Assembly (NCBI GenBank): GCA_009840225.1
Contig: VXOE01000215.1
Coordinates: 1-51,140, forward strand
Length of the DNA: 51,140 bases
Direction: 5' to 3'
DNA from: Caldilineaceae bacterium SB0662_bin_25
Lineage (GTDB): Bacteria > Chloroflexota > Anaerolineae > Caldilineales > Caldilineaceae
The notes beneath the pieces were generated by a model, which saw only the letters and a program-made list of their open reading frames with translations, ran no database searches and was not told the DNA's origin. Positions 18,156 through 27,928 of this stretch are shown here, one piece after another. Made by a program: the position numbers and the translations under genes. Each line of letters starts with the position of its first letter. The first letter of the stretch is position 1.

Positions 18156-19169
18156 TCAGAACAGGCTCAGTTGCCCTTGGGCCTGCACGCGCAGGTTTGT
18201 GAAGGCTCGGCCTACATCCTGCAGGGGAATCTCAAAGGGGAGTTCCGCACCGGGTGTGATCGTCTCTCCGAACATGGACAGTTCCACCACGTCCACAACT
18301 TCTCCCGTGTCGTCGAAGAAAGTAGCGGCCACCACGACCGAGGTCAGAGCCGTCTCGTGCCGGTTGTGAAGCCTGCCGACGATCGCAGTGCGTCCATCAC
18401 GCTCGACAACGGTAACCGCCGACACTTCTACATCACGAAATTCGATGATGCTGAAGTCATCGTAGGAAACGCTTAACCCATAGCTCTGGACGGCGGACGG
18501 GTCTACGTCTACAAGCATGAGGAAGGGGGCCGGCCGCTCAACGTCCAGCTTACCAAATACCGCCATTGTTTCGGAGTCGGCGATCAGTTCACCGCTGCTG
18601 CTGAAGAATTCAGCATGCACGCGGACGCCAAACACCTCGTAGGCCCCGCCATTCACCACTTCGCCGACCAGCGCCAGTCCGGAGCCTGACGGGTAGGTGG
18701 AATGGCTGCGTACAAAGACGGTCGCAGGTACCGGCGTACTGGTGGGCGTTTCTGTCGGCGAAGGGGTCGGCGTTGGGGTGGGCAGGGGCGGAGAATCTGT
18801 GGAAGTGGCGGTGGCCGTGGCTGTCGGCGAGACTGTCGGTTCGGGCGGCACGGCCGTTACTGTCAGGCCTGCGGTTGGAGTCGGAGTTGAGGTCGCGGCT
18901 GGCGTCGCAGTCGGCGTATGTGTCGGCAGAGGCGTTTCCGTTTGGGTGGGCGGCGGTAACGGCGTAAACGTGGGGAGGGCTGTCGCGGTTGCGTTTACGC
19001 CGGCCTGCGCTGGCGCAGCAGTTTCTGGGACGGCGTCCTGCGCCGCGGGCTGCTCTTCGACTTCGGAGAGCTCGGACCCCGAAGGCGCTGCATCTTCAGC
19101 GGTGGGTCCGCCGCACGAAGCGAGAAACAGGAGAAGGGCTGAAGCAGATAGCAGCAGGGACCGCAGCAT
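18156..19169 (-). CDS. lipoprotein with Thr/Pro-rich linker and FxLYD-like domains
   Basis: The protein has 337 residues from the ATG at 19169. An upstream in-frame start at 19223 would place the signal peptide internally. It has a lipoprotein signal with lipobox LASC and a low-complexity linker of Thr, Pro, Ala and Ser at about 60-155. Two beta-rich domains follow, with repeating phrases such as VGEVVNGGAYEVFGVRVHAEFF and VGRLHNRHETALTSVVVAATFFD, resembling FxLYD domains. It should be anchored on the outer face of the membrane with the domains held away by the linker. It is the last gene after the leftward sugar ABC permeases (75-bp gap) and may be co-expressed, but no transport role is evident. 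The C-terminus is QLSLF. Confidence 0.75.
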   Translation of the reverse strand: MLRSLLLSASALLLFLASCGGPTAEDAAPSGSELSEVEEQPAAQDAVPETAAPAQAGVNATATALPTFTPLPPPTQTETPLPTHTPTATPAATSTPTPTAGLTVTAVPPEPTVSPTATATATSTDSPPLPTPTPTPSPTETPTSTPVPATVFVRSHSTYPSGSGLALVGEVVNGGAYEVFGVRVHAEFFSSSGELIADSETMAVFGKLDVERPAPFLMLVDVDPSAVQSYGLSVSYDDFSIIEFRDVEVSAVTVVERDGRTAIVGRLHNRHETALTSVVVAATFFDDTGEVVDVVELSMFGETITPGAELPFEIPLQDVGRAFTNLRVQAQGQLSLF

Positions 19170-19243
19170 GATTGTGGAACGCCCTTTTTTTTCGCCATCA
19201 GGGCGCACATGGCCCATCGTCAAAACACGAAGCTATATACAGA

Positions 19244-20146
19244 TTACCCCTTTAGGCCGGAAGTGACAACGCCGCTCACGAAGTGGCGCTGAAGGACGAG
19301 ATAGATAAACAGAACGGGCAGCATGGTCATGGTGCCGAGCGACAGGAACCAGTGAATCTGGTATTGCCGCAGACCGCCGCCGTGGCGGAATTCGGCCAGC
19401 GTACGTTTGAAGGTCAGCATGCCGCGTGCCAGGGTCCAGGTGTTATCGTCGGTCAGGTAGATCAGCGGCCCCCACAGGTCATTCCAGGAATGGAGGAATA
19501 GGAAGATCGAGGCTGCGGCCAGCGCTGGGCCAATGTTAGGCATGATTACATGGCGGTAAATGCCAATCGGGGAACAACCGTCGATCTTGGCGGCATCGTC
19601 GAGCTCGGTGGGGATGGTCATAATGTACTGGCGCAGCAGGAAGATATAGAAGGCGCCGCCACCCATCCACATGGGCACGATCAGCGGCAGGTACGTGTTG
19701 AGCCACCCCAGGCGATGAAAGAGCAGGAAGGTTGGAATCGCCGTAACCTGCATGGGGACCATCATCGTGCCCAGGACGATGAAGAACAGGAAGTTTCGTC
19801 CAACGAAGCGCAGGCGGGCAAAACCGAATGCCACCATGGAGGCGGAAAGCAGCCCGCCGAAGATGGAGGCCACGGTGATGACCAGCGTGTTGAATAGGAA
19901 CCGGGTGAAGGCCAGTGCGGTCCAGGCATCGATGAAGTTGTGCCACTGCCAGGGCAGCGGCGGGATCAGGTTGATTACGGTCTCTTCCAGCAGCATCTCC
20001 TTCGTCTTGAGGGCGCCCGAAAACATCCATAGCAGCGGGAAAATCATGACGATGCCGATCGCGATAGCGATCACATAGTTTAGTAACAGTCGCAGCGAGC
20101 GGCGGTACATCCATGGACTGCTTGCCTGTCTGATTTCCGTTGCCAT
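19244..20146 (-). CDS. carbohydrate ABC transporter permease, MalG/UgpE type
   Basis: This 300-residue protein has six predicted membrane segments. The EAA loop (ELDDAAKIDGCSPIGIYRHV) where the ATPase docks precedes SWNDLWGPLIYL. It pairs with the MalF-type permease encoded immediately upstream: the TAA of that gene and this ATG are contiguous, and AGGAGG lies 5 bp before the start. Together with the binding protein at 21688-23058 it forms a CUT1-family sugar importer. No ATPase gene is present, so it probably uses a shared MsmK/MalK-like ATPase encoded elsewhere. Confidence 0.93.
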   Translation of the reverse strand: MATEIRQASSPWMYRRSLRLLLNYVIAIAIGIVMIFPLLWMFSGALKTKEMLLEETVINLIPPLPWQWHNFIDAWTALAFTRFLFNTLVITVASIFGGLLSASMVAFGFARLRFVGRNFLFFIVLGTMMVPMQVTAIPTFLLFHRLGWLNTYLPLIVPMWMGGGAFYIFLLRQYIMTIPTELDDAAKIDGCSPIGIYRHVIMPNIGPALAAASIFLFLHSWNDLWGPLIYLTDDNTWTLARGMLTFKRTLAEFRHGGGLRQYQIHWFLSLGTMTMLPVLFIYLVLQRHFVSGVVTSGLKG

Positions 20147-21100
20147 TTAGGCCTCCTGCGACTCGTAGTGAACCCAGCGCCGGGCCAGCCAGAACTGAAG
20201 CAAGGTCAGGCCCATAATAATCAGGAACAGAAGCCAGGCCAATACACTGGCGTAACCGAACCGCCTCTCGGTAAAGGCCACGATATAGAGGTAGAGCACG
20301 TAGAAGAGCGTGGACCGCGCCGGTCCCCCTTGGGTCAGCATGAAGCCCTCGGTGAATACCTGCAGCGAGCCGATCATGCCGACGATCATCAGGAAGAAGA
20401 TAGTCGGCGACAGAAGGGGCAAGGTGATGTGGCGGAAGAGGGCCAGACCGCTGGCGCCATCGACCTTTGCGGCCTCGTGAAGATCGTCCGGTATGCTCTG
20501 CAGGCCGGCGAGCATGATTACCATGTAATGGCCAACGCCGTATAAGCGCATGATGATATAGGAGGGTAGGGCCCACTCGATCGATGTCAGCCAGGCGACG
20601 CGGTCGAAGTCGAAAATACGCAGAATCTGGTTGAACATCCCGTAGTCCTTCTCGAACATCGCGGCCCAGACGAAGGTCATGGCGACACCGCTGACCGCGG
20701 CCGGCAGATAGAATAGCCCGCGGAAAAAGGTATGCCCTTTGAAGCGCTGATTGAGAAGAAGCGCCATGGCCAGCGAGATGATGATGGCCAGTGAGACCGT
20801 CCAAAAGGCAAACACGGCGCTTACGCGCAACGAGCCGATGAAGCGGATGTCAAATTTGATCAGTTCCTCGAAGTTCGCCAGACCCACGTAGGTGATCTTC
20901 TTGAACCCGGCGTACTCAGTAAACATCAGTCCGAGCGACACCAGAAGAGGTCCGGCCAGGAAGAGCACGAACCCCAGAATCCAGGGGGAGATGAAGAGAT
21001 ATCCGTAAAGATTTTCCCTCCATGCCTCGCCGCGCGGCAGACGAAACCGGCCTGGGCGCATCTGCGGAAGCGCGGTGCTAGCTTGAGAAAGGTTGGCCAT
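20147..21100 (-). CDS. carbohydrate ABC transporter permease, MalF/UgpA type
   Basis: This 317-residue protein has a short cytoplasmic N-terminus, about six membrane segments, the opening phrase LYGYLFISPWILGFVLFLAGP and the EAA loop DLHEAAKVDGASGLALFRH. These are hallmarks of CUT1 sugar permeases. It forms a heterodimer with the following MalG-type protein. It lies downstream of the binding-protein gene, from which it is separated by a decayed permease fragment. The start at 21100 has no strong Shine-Dalgarno. Confidence 0.93.
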   Translation of the reverse strand: MANLSQASTALPQMRPGRFRLPRGEAWRENLYGYLFISPWILGFVLFLAGPLLVSLGLMFTEYAGFKKITYVGLANFEELIKFDIRFIGSLRVSAVFAFWTVSLAIIISLAMALLLNQRFKGHTFFRGLFYLPAAVSGVAMTFVWAAMFEKDYGMFNQILRIFDFDRVAWLTSIEWALPSYIIMRLYGVGHYMVIMLAGLQSIPDDLHEAAKVDGASGLALFRHITLPLLSPTIFFLMIVGMIGSLQVFTEGFMLTQGGPARSTLFYVLYLYIVAFTERRFGYASVLAWLLFLIIMGLTLLQFWLARRWVHYESQEA

Positions 21101-21184
21101 AAGTGAGATTCACTTTCCTGCGCAAGGTCCTGGCAACTCCTGCCATCCTGCCCAGATGCTTTGGAACAGTCGCTGATTTCAGAA

Positions 21185-21490
21185 CTAGAGGGCTCCCTCG
21201 GTCAGCCCGCGCTGAATGCGGCGGTGGAAAAGTATGTATATCAAGATAGGAGGCCATGCCGCCAACGAGAGGGCCGCCACCTGTAAACTCCATAGACTTA
21301 CATATTTGCCCTCGAAGTGCATGATGCCCAGAGGAATTGTGCGCAGGGTATGTTTGTGCAGATAAATGAGGGGCCAGAGAAAGTCGTTCCAGAAGAAGAC
21401 GAAATAGAAGATGGTCATGGTCGCAATCGCCGGCATGGCCAGAGGGACCATGACATGGCGCAGGATCTGCAACTCTCTGGCTCCATCTAC
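21185..21490 (-). pseudogene. C-terminal fragment of a second MalG-type permease
   Basis: About 101 codons match the last third of a MalG-type permease: the second half of the EAA loop (VDGARELQILRHVMVPLA), FFWNDFLWPLIYL and a C-terminal HRRIQRGLTEGAL. The homology stops abruptly inside the EAA motif at about 21490. Upstream the frame continues into unrelated sequence to 21667, and no start codon lies near the homologous part. At least four membrane segments are missing, so it cannot be functional. It differs in sequence from the intact MalG gene at 19244, so it is not a recent copy. Confidence 0.8.
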
Positions 21491-21636
21491 GGGTGCGTTT
21501 AATGAATTGCCTACGGGAAAGTTATCAGCTAAGGAAGGGACAGACCCGAGCAATCCACTCCTATTGGTAATGGTGAGAACGGCTGAATCTGTGAACGTGC
21601 CGCTTATATGAACAAGACCAGCAGAGTTGGGGAGAC

Positions 21637-21653
21637 GGGGGCGAATCGCCCCC
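21637..21653 (-). terminator. GC hairpin downstream of the binding-protein gene
   Basis: A perfect 7-bp stem (GGGGGCG with CGCCCCC) closes a 3-base loop, 34 bases past the stop of the leftward solute-binding protein. No T-run follows. It may protect the 3' end of the binding-protein mRNA and reduce read-through into the permeases. Confidence 0.4.
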
Positions 21654-21687
21654 GATCCCAGATTCAATTCGTGTTTGCGGCGCGAGG

Positions 21688-23058
21688 CTAGTTGTACTTG
21701 TCGATGATTCGCTGTACTTCGGCCTCGGCGGCGGCCATGAGTACGCCCAGGTCCTCATCGGTATGCACGGCCAGGTCCCACAGCTCGTACATGGATTGCT
21801 GGGCCTCCTGCGCGCCTTTGAATAAGGCCCAGAAGCGCGTGTTGGTCGCGTAGGCGGGCATTTCCCCGGCGATTTCCATGAACTCCTTGCCAGCGATCGC
21901 ATCGAGCCAGCGCTGGTCGGCGAAGTGACTCTTGGTGAAGGGGAAGTAGCCGGTCTCGAGGCAGAATTCGAGATAGGGATCCCCGAGCGCCCACCACTCG
22001 GAGAACTCGTAGGCGGCGGCTTCGCGATTCTTGTCGTCCTGGACAGGCATCCACAGCTCTTTGTCGTACCAGGGGGTTGCGGTAATTTGATGCACGGGAT
22101 GGCTGGGTGTGTAGAGGGCGCCAAGCCCACCTTCTCCGATCTGCTTTTCGAAGTCGAGCAAACCCCAGTTTCCGACTTCCTGGAAAACGACTTTGCCGGA
22201 AACGAGGCCCTTTTCGGGCGGCTTCTCGGTGGCGGACCCGCTGGCATAGGCGTCGCGCAAGTATTGGAGGGAATCGCGGACACCGTCGTTGTTGATAGTG
22301 GCTTTTGTGCGAGTTTCGTCAACGTAGAGCTGGCCGGCGGTCCAGGGTAGATATTCCTGGATGGCGAAGTGCTGCCAGTAGGCGACGCCCCAGATATCAA
22401 CCTCGTTGGAATCGAAGCCATCTTCATCAGGGCGCTTGCCGTTCACGTCGCGGGTAACAGCGACACCCCATTCGATTAGTTCATCCCACGTCCAGTCCTT
22501 GGGAGGCGGCTCCATGCCGGATTCTTCCAGGGCGGCGACGTTGTAGGCGAAGAGCACGACGACCTGTTCGTAGGGCATGCCCCAGAAGTAGCCGCCCACA
22601 GTCGGCGGGGCGTAGATTGCTTCAATTCCATCGACAAAGTCGTCGAAGTCGACCCCGGCGGCCTCCATGTACTCCTGCTGGTTGACGATGAGGCCCTCGT
22701 CAATGGCTTGGATGACAGAGGTGTAGCCGGCCCAGAACAGATCGGGCGCCGTGCCGGCGGCGAGGTCAGCCTGCACACGGGACATCTCATAGCCAGTCTT
22801 GAGTTCCACCTGAACGTCCGTGCCCGGAACCATCGAGTCGTAGCGTTCGAGGATCAGTCGCTGGTTGCCGCCGAGCATGTTTGTGTCCGGGTGCGGATAG
22901 GTATAAACGATCGAATAGCCTTCGGCGGCGGGCATGTCGCCGCTGTCGGACTCTGCGCCGGGTGCGGCCGCCGGCCCGCAGGCGGCCAGGAAGGCTCCGG
23001 CAGTCGTGACGCCGGACAGGGCCAGGAAGTCACGTCGGCTTACGGTGCGCTTGATCAT
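21688..23058 (-). CDS. extracellular carbohydrate-binding lipoprotein (ABC family 1 SBP)
   Basis: The protein has 456 residues from the ATG at 23058, with AGGAG 6 bp upstream; an in-frame start at 23103 is less likely. The N-terminus combines a twin-arginine motif (SRRDFLALSG) with a lipobox (LAAC), so it is probably Tat-exported and lipid-anchored. The body has family 1 features such as GTAPDLFWAGY and DDKNREAAAYEFSEW. It delivers an unknown sugar or oligosaccharide to the MalF/MalG pair downstream. A strong promoter lies at 23152-23180. Confidence 0.9.
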   Translation of the reverse strand: MIKRTVSRRDFLALSGVTTAGAFLAACGPAAAPGAESDSGDMPAAEGYSIVYTYPHPDTNMLGGNQRLILERYDSMVPGTDVQVELKTGYEMSRVQADLAAGTAPDLFWAGYTSVIQAIDEGLIVNQQEYMEAAGVDFDDFVDGIEAIYAPPTVGGYFWGMPYEQVVVLFAYNVAALEESGMEPPPKDWTWDELIEWGVAVTRDVNGKRPDEDGFDSNEVDIWGVAYWQHFAIQEYLPWTAGQLYVDETRTKATINNDGVRDSLQYLRDAYASGSATEKPPEKGLVSGKVVFQEVGNWGLLDFEKQIGEGGLGALYTPSHPVHQITATPWYDKELWMPVQDDKNREAAAYEFSEWWALGDPYLEFCLETGYFPFTKSHFADQRWLDAIAGKEFMEIAGEMPAYATNTRFWALFKGAQEAQQSMYELWDLAVHTDEDLGVLMAAAEAEVQRIIDKYN

Positions 23059-23151
23059 GTTGATCTCCTGTGGGTGACAAGCGAAAGAGGTCCGTTTGGT
23101 CAAAGATCGAAGTATACGCAGTCAGTTCCTGCCGTGGGGAAGACAGACAAC

Positions 23152-23180
23152 AATATAGAATAAGGGATTGGACGTGTCAA
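23152..23180 (-). promoter_or_regulatory. strong sigma70-type promoter for the sugar ABC operon
   Basis: On the minus strand TTGACA (23175-23180), 17 bp, TATATT (23152-23157). The predicted 5' leader to the ATG at 23058 is about 87 bases. The same hexamers and spacing occur in front of the second binding-protein gene at 50714-50742. Confidence 0.7.
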
Positions 23181-23327
23181 GTGCGCAATTTCCGTCGCAG
23201 TTGTGCCTGATCTGAAGTTTACTGGACTGGCATCTGATGTTGTGAGATCGGGATGGGAAGGGTTGTTGGCGACAAAGCGTTTCATGTTCCGTTGGGGACT
23301 TCTGGCCCATTGACTTTTCGCGGTTGC

Positions 23328-23355
23328 TTGTCTTCTTCAGGACTGATGTTACAAT
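23328..23355 (+). promoter_or_regulatory. possible promoter for the MFS transporter gene
   Basis: TTGTCT (23328-23333), 16 bp, TACAAT (23350-23355), with the ATG at 23442. The rest of 23059-23441, between the divergent genes, holds no gene. Confidence 0.4.
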
Positions 23356-23441
23356 CAGCCGATACCCATTACTTTCGCTCCGCAGGTTGTCTACTTGCCC
23401 TGGGCAGTAACAGCAGAGACCACACAGGAAAAGATTTTTCC

Positions 23442-24659
23442 ATGTCAGCTACAGTAGACCGGCCCGCCGATCCAGCAACCGACCAAGTCGAGCCATCGGA
23501 AAGCAAGGAGTTTCAGACCCGAGAGGTGCTGACGATTGTATCGGGCCACTTCGTCCATGACATTTTCACCGCGTTTGTGCCGCCTTTACTTCCGTTGATT
23601 CGCGAGAGGTTGGCTGCCGATTACGCGGCGATCGGTGGCCTGGCGGTCTTTATGCAGATTCCCAGCCTGCTGCAGCCGTTCATAGGCCACGCGGCCGACA
23701 GGATCAGTTTGCGTTACTTCATCATCCTGGCTCCGGCAGTGACGGCCACCGTGTGTAGTTTGCTGGGGCTGGCGAACAGTTATGTGCTGCTGGCCCTGTT
23801 ACTGTTCGTGGCAGGTCTGAGCTCTGCTGTCTTTCATGCGCCGGCACCGGCCATGATAGGGCGCATTTCAGGCAACCGGGTGGGCACTGGCATGAGCTTC
23901 TTCATGGCGGCCGGAGAACTGGGGCGCACTGTGGGCCCCCTGTTGGTCATTGCAGCCGTCAGCTGGTTTGGGCTTGAAGGGATATGGCGGGTGGCGGTGT
24001 TTGGCTGGATGGCGTCGGTTTTCCTTTTCTGGCGACTGCGCGGGGTCTCGGCGCGGCCGGCACCGGACAGGTTGCTTTCCCTGCAGCAGATGTTGCCGGC
24101 TGCGCGAAAAGTCTATCCTCCTCTACTCTGGATCATGGCAGCACGAGTCTTCATGTCGATTTCGATGACAACCTATTTGCCGATTTTCATGCAGGACGTA
24201 AAGGGGTATGAGTTCGAGATTGCGGGTCTTTCGTTAACGCTTTTGGAAGGGGCGGGTGTATTGGGCGCCCTGACCATGGGGACAGCCAGCGACTGGTTGG
24301 GGCGGAGACGGATCCTCATTGTTCTCTTTATGGTTTCGCCGATCCTTTTTCTGGGATTCTTGAACAGTTCAGGTTGGTTGCTGTTCGCATTTCTGTTGCC
24401 ACTTGGATTTACGATGCTATCGCCATCTGCCGTGCTGTTGGCGGTTGTGCAGGACAGCTTTCAACAGAATCGGGCCTTGGCCAACGGCCTCTTCCTTATG
24501 GCCAATTTCGTAATCCGGTCGCCTGCGCTGTGGTTGCTGGGCAGTGTAGCGGACAGGTTCGGGCTTGAAAGCGCATTCCTGATGAGCGGATTGATCGCCT
24601 TTGTTGGCGTGCCTGCGATACTGAGGCTGCCAGAGCGCCGCAGGGAAAATGGGGAATAA
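23442..24659 (+). CDS. major facilitator superfamily transporter, fosmidomycin-resistance-like
   Basis: This 405-residue protein has about 12 membrane segments in two halves. It opens with LTIVSGHFVHDIFTAFVPPLLPLI, and the family signature region includes HAADRISLRYF and SDWLGRRRIL at the equivalent loops. The arrangement resembles Fsr-type drug efflux proteins; the actual substrate is unknown. An in-frame start at 23253 exists, but the ATG at 23442 follows AGGAA by 11 bp and begins at a sensible hydrophilic N-terminus. It is transcribed away from the sugar ABC operon and is probably monocistronic. Confidence 0.85.
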   Translation: MSATVDRPADPATDQVEPSESKEFQTREVLTIVSGHFVHDIFTAFVPPLLPLIRERLAADYAAIGGLAVFMQIPSLLQPFIGHAADRISLRYFIILAPAVTATVCSLLGLANSYVLLALLLFVAGLSSAVFHAPAPAMIGRISGNRVGTGMSFFMAAGELGRTVGPLLVIAAVSWFGLEGIWRVAVFGWMASVFLFWRLRGVSARPAPDRLLSLQQMLPAARKVYPPLLWIMAARVFMSISMTTYLPIFMQDVKGYEFEIAGLSLTLLEGAGVLGALTMGTASDWLGRRRILIVLFMVSPILFLGFLNSSGWLLFAFLLPLGFTMLSPSAVLLAVVQDSFQQNRALANGLFLMANFVIRSPALWLLGSVADRFGLESAFLMSGLIAFVGVPAILRLPERRRENGE

Positions 24660-24702
24660 CGGCTTGTTGACTGCGGTGGCGTTCCAATCTTGGGCGCCGA
24701 AT

Positions 24703-25080
24703 TCAGAAAAAGGTCTGCCAGAGGCGGGGTAGGAAGATGACCAGGCCGGCAGCGACGCTGCCCAAAGCCGCGACCAGGATGGCGCCAGCGGCCGTGTCTT
24801 TCGCAACCTTAGCGAGTGAATGCGGTTCAGGAGAGGCCAGATCCACCAACGCCTCGATGGCGGTGTTGAGTAGCTCCAGGCCGATGACCAGCGCGATCAG
24901 GGTGACGACTACTGCCCACTCTGTCCGGCTGATGCGAAGGACGATCCCGGCGATGACGACGACGACGGCGATCGCGATATGAATGCGGAGATTACGCTGG
25001 CTGCGAAGGGCGTGACGCAAACCGGCAAGGGCGAAGGCGAGACTCTGCCAGAAACTCCCGGCGCGGGCGGGGGGCTTCAT
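24703..25080 (-). CDS. dgkA: diacylglycerol/undecaprenol kinase
   Basis: This 125-residue protein has three membrane segments. The family motif is conserved: E69, N72, E76 and D80 in ELLNTAIEALVD, then K94-D95 in AKDTAAGA. In Gram-positive-like lineages this enzyme phosphorylates undecaprenol for wall-glycan synthesis; in E. coli it phosphorylates diacylglycerol. The ATG directly follows the stop of ybeY (TAG then ATG), so translation is coupled. This ybeY-dgkA order is common in bacteria. Confidence 0.93.
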   Translation of the reverse strand: MKPPARAGSFWQSLAFALAGLRHALRSQRNLRIHIAIAVVVVIAGIVLRISRTEWAVVVTLIALVIGLELLNTAIEALVDLASPEPHSLAKVAKDTAAGAILVAALGSVAAGLVIFLPRLWQTFF

Positions 25081-25590
25081 CTACCAGTCCGGCGTGGTCA
25101 GGCGAGGCGCAAGGTCCTCGTCGGTTAGCGAACTGAGGATCTCGGTCTGTTTGCGCCACATTTCTGCCTGCCGCGCTGGCGTGTCGTGGTCGTAACCGAG
25201 CAGGTGCAGCGTGCCGTGGACAACCAGAAGTTGCAGCTCTGCAGCAAGTGAATGGCCGTATCGCTCGGCTTGCCGAGAGGCGTAAGGGAAGGCCAGCAGC
25301 AGGTCGCCTAGTTCGGCTTCAAGTTCGGCGGTCAGGGCGTCTGGCAGCTCTGCAGACAGAGACGGTCCCTCCTGGACGGCAAAGCTCAACACATCGGTTG
25401 GGGTATCTTGCTGGCGGTAGATGCGGTTATAGCGCCGCAGTTCGTCGTCGTCCACTACCAGTATCGACAAGGAAAGCCCGACCCGCCCAGAGGCGTGCAG
25501 TGTCTCCCGTGCTGCAGCCGTCAGCCAGGCTTCTTCCACACAGGCCTGAAACCGCTCATCGATTTGAATGGGAATCTGCGCGTTGGTCAT
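25081..25590 (-). CDS. ybeY: endoribonuclease YbeY, rRNA maturation factor
   Basis: The protein has 169 residues from the ATG at 25590. The zinc-binding motif HGTLHLLGYDH gives ligands H125, H129 and H135, and the upstream block DTPTDVLSFAVQEG is typical. YbeY is a single-strand-specific metallo-RNase acting in 16S rRNA 3'-end maturation and ribosome quality control. A longer reading from 25866 would add about 92 residues overlapping the divergent obgE start and lacks family similarity. It is followed without a gap by dgkA. Confidence 0.93.
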   Translation of the reverse strand: MTNAQIPIQIDERFQACVEEAWLTAAARETLHASGRVGLSLSILVVDDDELRRYNRIYRQQDTPTDVLSFAVQEGPSLSAELPDALTAELEAELGDLLLAFPYASRQAERYGHSLAAELQLLVVHGTLHLLGYDHDTPARQAEMWRKQTEILSSLTDEDLAPRLTTPDW

Positions 25591-25839
25591 CGGTGGCGTC
25601 CAGCCGGAGGCACTGCTCACGCGGCCTACGGTTTGTGCAGACGGCAGGTTGTATTCTGCAAAATCATACAGTTCAGCCTTCGTGCCATGGGGTACAATTA
25701 TACCGTTGGACTTTGACGGGGCAATTTCTTGTTGAAGCAGGATCGCCTCCGCTAGAATTGAGGAATCTGAACGGAAACAGAGCGGTCTGTCGGTAGGAGG
25801 CACTGTACTCCAGGCCGCTACCCGAAGGCAACCAAAGTC

Positions 25840-27126
25840 ATGTTTTTTGATCGAGCCAAGATCCATGTGCAGGCCGGGGCAGGAGGCAACGGTATAGTCG
25901 CCTTCCGCCGCGAGAAGTTTGTGCCCATGGGAGGGCCCGCGGGCGGGAACGGGGGCCGGGGCGGAAATGTTTATATCGTAGCCGACCCAAGGATGAACAC
26001 GCTACAACGGTTTCGGAGACAGGTTCATTTCCGTGCCGAACGCGGTAAGCACGGCGGCGGCACCAAGAAAGCAGGCGCGACCGGCGAGGACCTGTTGATT
26101 TCAGTGCCGGTGGGGACAATTGCGCGCATCGCTGAAACTGACACGGTGGTAGCTGACCTGGTACGGGACGGACAGCAGGCACTGGTCGCCAGGGGAGGCC
26201 GCGGGGGAAGAGGAAACGCCGCTTTCAAGAGTGGGCGCAACCGGGCACCGCGACTGTCTGAGAATGGTGAAGTGGGGGAAGCGCGCTGGCTGGAGCTGGA
26301 ACTGAAGATCGTTGCCGATGCAGGGATCGTAGGGGTGCCCAATGCGGGAAAGTCGACGTTGCTAAGCGTCATCAGCGCCGCCACCCCCGAAATTGCCGAC
26401 TACCCGTTTACAACGGTTGTTCCCAATCTGGGTGTGGCGGAAGTAAGCCATGTTCAGATTGTGTTTGCCGATATTCCCGGTCTGCTGGAGGGTGCACACG
26501 ACGGCGTTGGTCTGGGTTTGGAGTTTCTGCGTCATGTGGAGCGCAGTCGGGTACTCGTCCACTTACTGGACGGGGCGAGCCCGGATCCTGCAGGTGACTA
26601 TGAGGTCATCAACCAGGAGATGATGCTCTTCAACCCCAATCTGGCAAAGCGACCCCAGATGATCGTTCTGAACAAGATCGACTTGCCACAGGCTCGGGAA
26701 GTCTTGCCCCGCCTGGAGGAGACGCTGGCCGAAACAGGCAGCCCTTTCTTTGCAATAAGTGCAGTGACCGGTGAGAACGTGCAGCAACTCCTGTACGAAG
26801 TCAAAGCGCAACTGGACAAGATGCCGGTGTCGGTTGCGACGGAGGAGGTGGAAGCGTTACCGACGCTCTCTCCCGTGGAAGATGAACGTTCATTTCAGAT
26901 CACACGTTTGGAGGAGGATCTTTGGCGGGTGGAAGACGTTGCAATCGAGCGGGTGGCACAGATGACGAACTGGGACTACTACGAGTCCGGATTGCGGTTC
27001 CAGCGTATTCTGGGCGCGATGGGGATATCCGATGCTTTGCGGGAGCAGGGCGTAAGCGACGGAGATACGGTCCTGTTTGGCGGGGTTGAATTAGTGTGGG
27101 GATTCGAGAACGCGCTGGGAGAGTGA
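25840..27126 (+). CDS. obgE: ribosome-associated GTPase ObgE/CgtA
   Basis: This 428-residue protein has three domains. The glycine-rich Obg fold spans 1-157 ([14 protein letters not shown] near 31). The GTPase domain follows with G1 GVPNAGKST (165-173), G2 around [13 protein letters not shown]3 DIPG (212-215), G4 NKID (279-282) and G5 SAVTG. A C-terminal OCT domain lies at about 350-425. It assists 50S assembly and the stress response. It is divergent from ybeY across 249 bases and is followed by nadD in the same direction, a common bacterial order. Confidence 0.95.
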   Translation: MFFDRAKIHVQAGAGGNGIVAFRREKFVPMGGPAGGNGGRGGNVYIVADPRMNTLQRFRRQVHFRAERGKHGGGTKKAGATGEDLLISVPVGTIARIAETDTVVADLVRDGQQALVARGGRGGRGNAAFKSGRNRAPRLSENGEVGEARWLELELKIVADAGIVGVPNAGKSTLLSVISAATPEIADYPFTTVVPNLGVAEVSHVQIVFADIPGLLEGAHDGVGLGLEFLRHVERSRVLVHLLDGASPDPAGDYEVINQEMMLFNPNLAKRPQMIVLNKIDLPQAREVLPRLEETLAETGSPFFAISAVTGENVQQLLYEVKAQLDKMPVSVATEEVEALPTLSPVEDERSFQITRLEEDLWRVEDVAIERVAQMTNWDYYESGLRFQRILGAMGISDALREQGVSDGDTVLFGGVELVWGFENALGE

Positions 27127-27241
27127 TGGCGACAGCACCAAGCTGCCTTACACAAGTTACCTGTAGCTCAAAGAGGCATAGGGAATTGGGCAAGAGAACA
27201 CGCGGTGCGCCCAATGCCGGTGGGGGGTGGGCATTGGAAGG

Positions 27242-27865
27242 ATGAACTCAGGAGGCAGTCTGAACGGCAAACGGATTGGTGTCTTCGGAGGCACCTTCGA
27301 TCCGATTCATATAGGCCATCTGATTCTGGCAGAGGAGGCCCGGCATCAGGTACGGTTGGACCGGATCGTTCTGGCGCCGGCCGGAGACCCCCCGCATAAG
27401 CCGGACAGTCCGATATCTTCGCTACATCACCGGTTGGCGATGTGCCGGCTGGCGGTTGCCGGCGACAACGAGATCAGCATCAGTCTCATTGATGCAGAAC
27501 GCCCCGGTCCCCACTACACCTCGGATATGTTGCGGCTACTCCGCAAGAGTGCCGGGTCGGAGACGCAACTCTTTTTTCTGATGGGGTTGGACAGTTTGCG
27601 CGATCTGCCGACCTGGCATGAGCCTGAATGGCTGGTGCACAATTGCCGGCTGGTTGCTCTACGCCGCCACGATGTAAAGATCGACTGGGCCAAGCTGGAG
27701 GCGGAACTGCCGGGCGTGCGAGAGCGCGTTATTGTGCTGGATATGCCTGAATTGGATATTGCCAGCAGCGATTTGCGGGAACGGGTTCGAGCAGGCAAAC
27801 CGATTCGATACCAGGTGCCCCGCGAGGTTGAACGCTACATAGGTGAACAGGGTCTCTACCGGTAA
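27242..27865 (+). CDS. nadD: nicotinate-nucleotide adenylyltransferase
   Basis: The protein has 207 residues from the ATG at 27242. The nucleotidyltransferase motif [10 protein letters not shown] lies at 17-26, and the C-terminal [12 protein letters not shown] is the equivalent of the ISSTxIR motif. It adenylylates nicotinate mononucleotide in NAD synthesis. The start is uncertain: a GTG at 27227 is in frame, and an AGGAGG at 27250-27255 lies just before an in-frame CTG at 27260. The gene follows obgE by 115 bases. Confidence 0.93.
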   Translation: MNSGGSLNGKRIGVFGGTFDPIHIGHLILAEEARHQVRLDRIVLAPAGDPPHKPDSPISSLHHRLAMCRLAVAGDNEISISLIDAERPGPHYTSDMLRLLRKSAGSETQLFFLMGLDSLRDLPTWHEPEWLVHNCRLVALRRHDVKIDWAKLEAELPGVRERVIVLDMPELDIASSDLRERVRAGKPIRYQVPREVERYIGEQGLYR

Positions 27866-27928
27866 TAGAGGCAGAGTTGAGGCACGAACTGCAGGAGCCT
27901 ATCCTCTCTGAAGCGCTTTCCCCATTCG

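Noticed and set aside
18156-18173. Clamp-binding motif QLSLF at the end of the lipoprotein
   Set aside because: The protein carries a lipoprotein signal and should lie outside the cytoplasm, so clamp binding is implausible; the match is probably a beta-strand coincidence.
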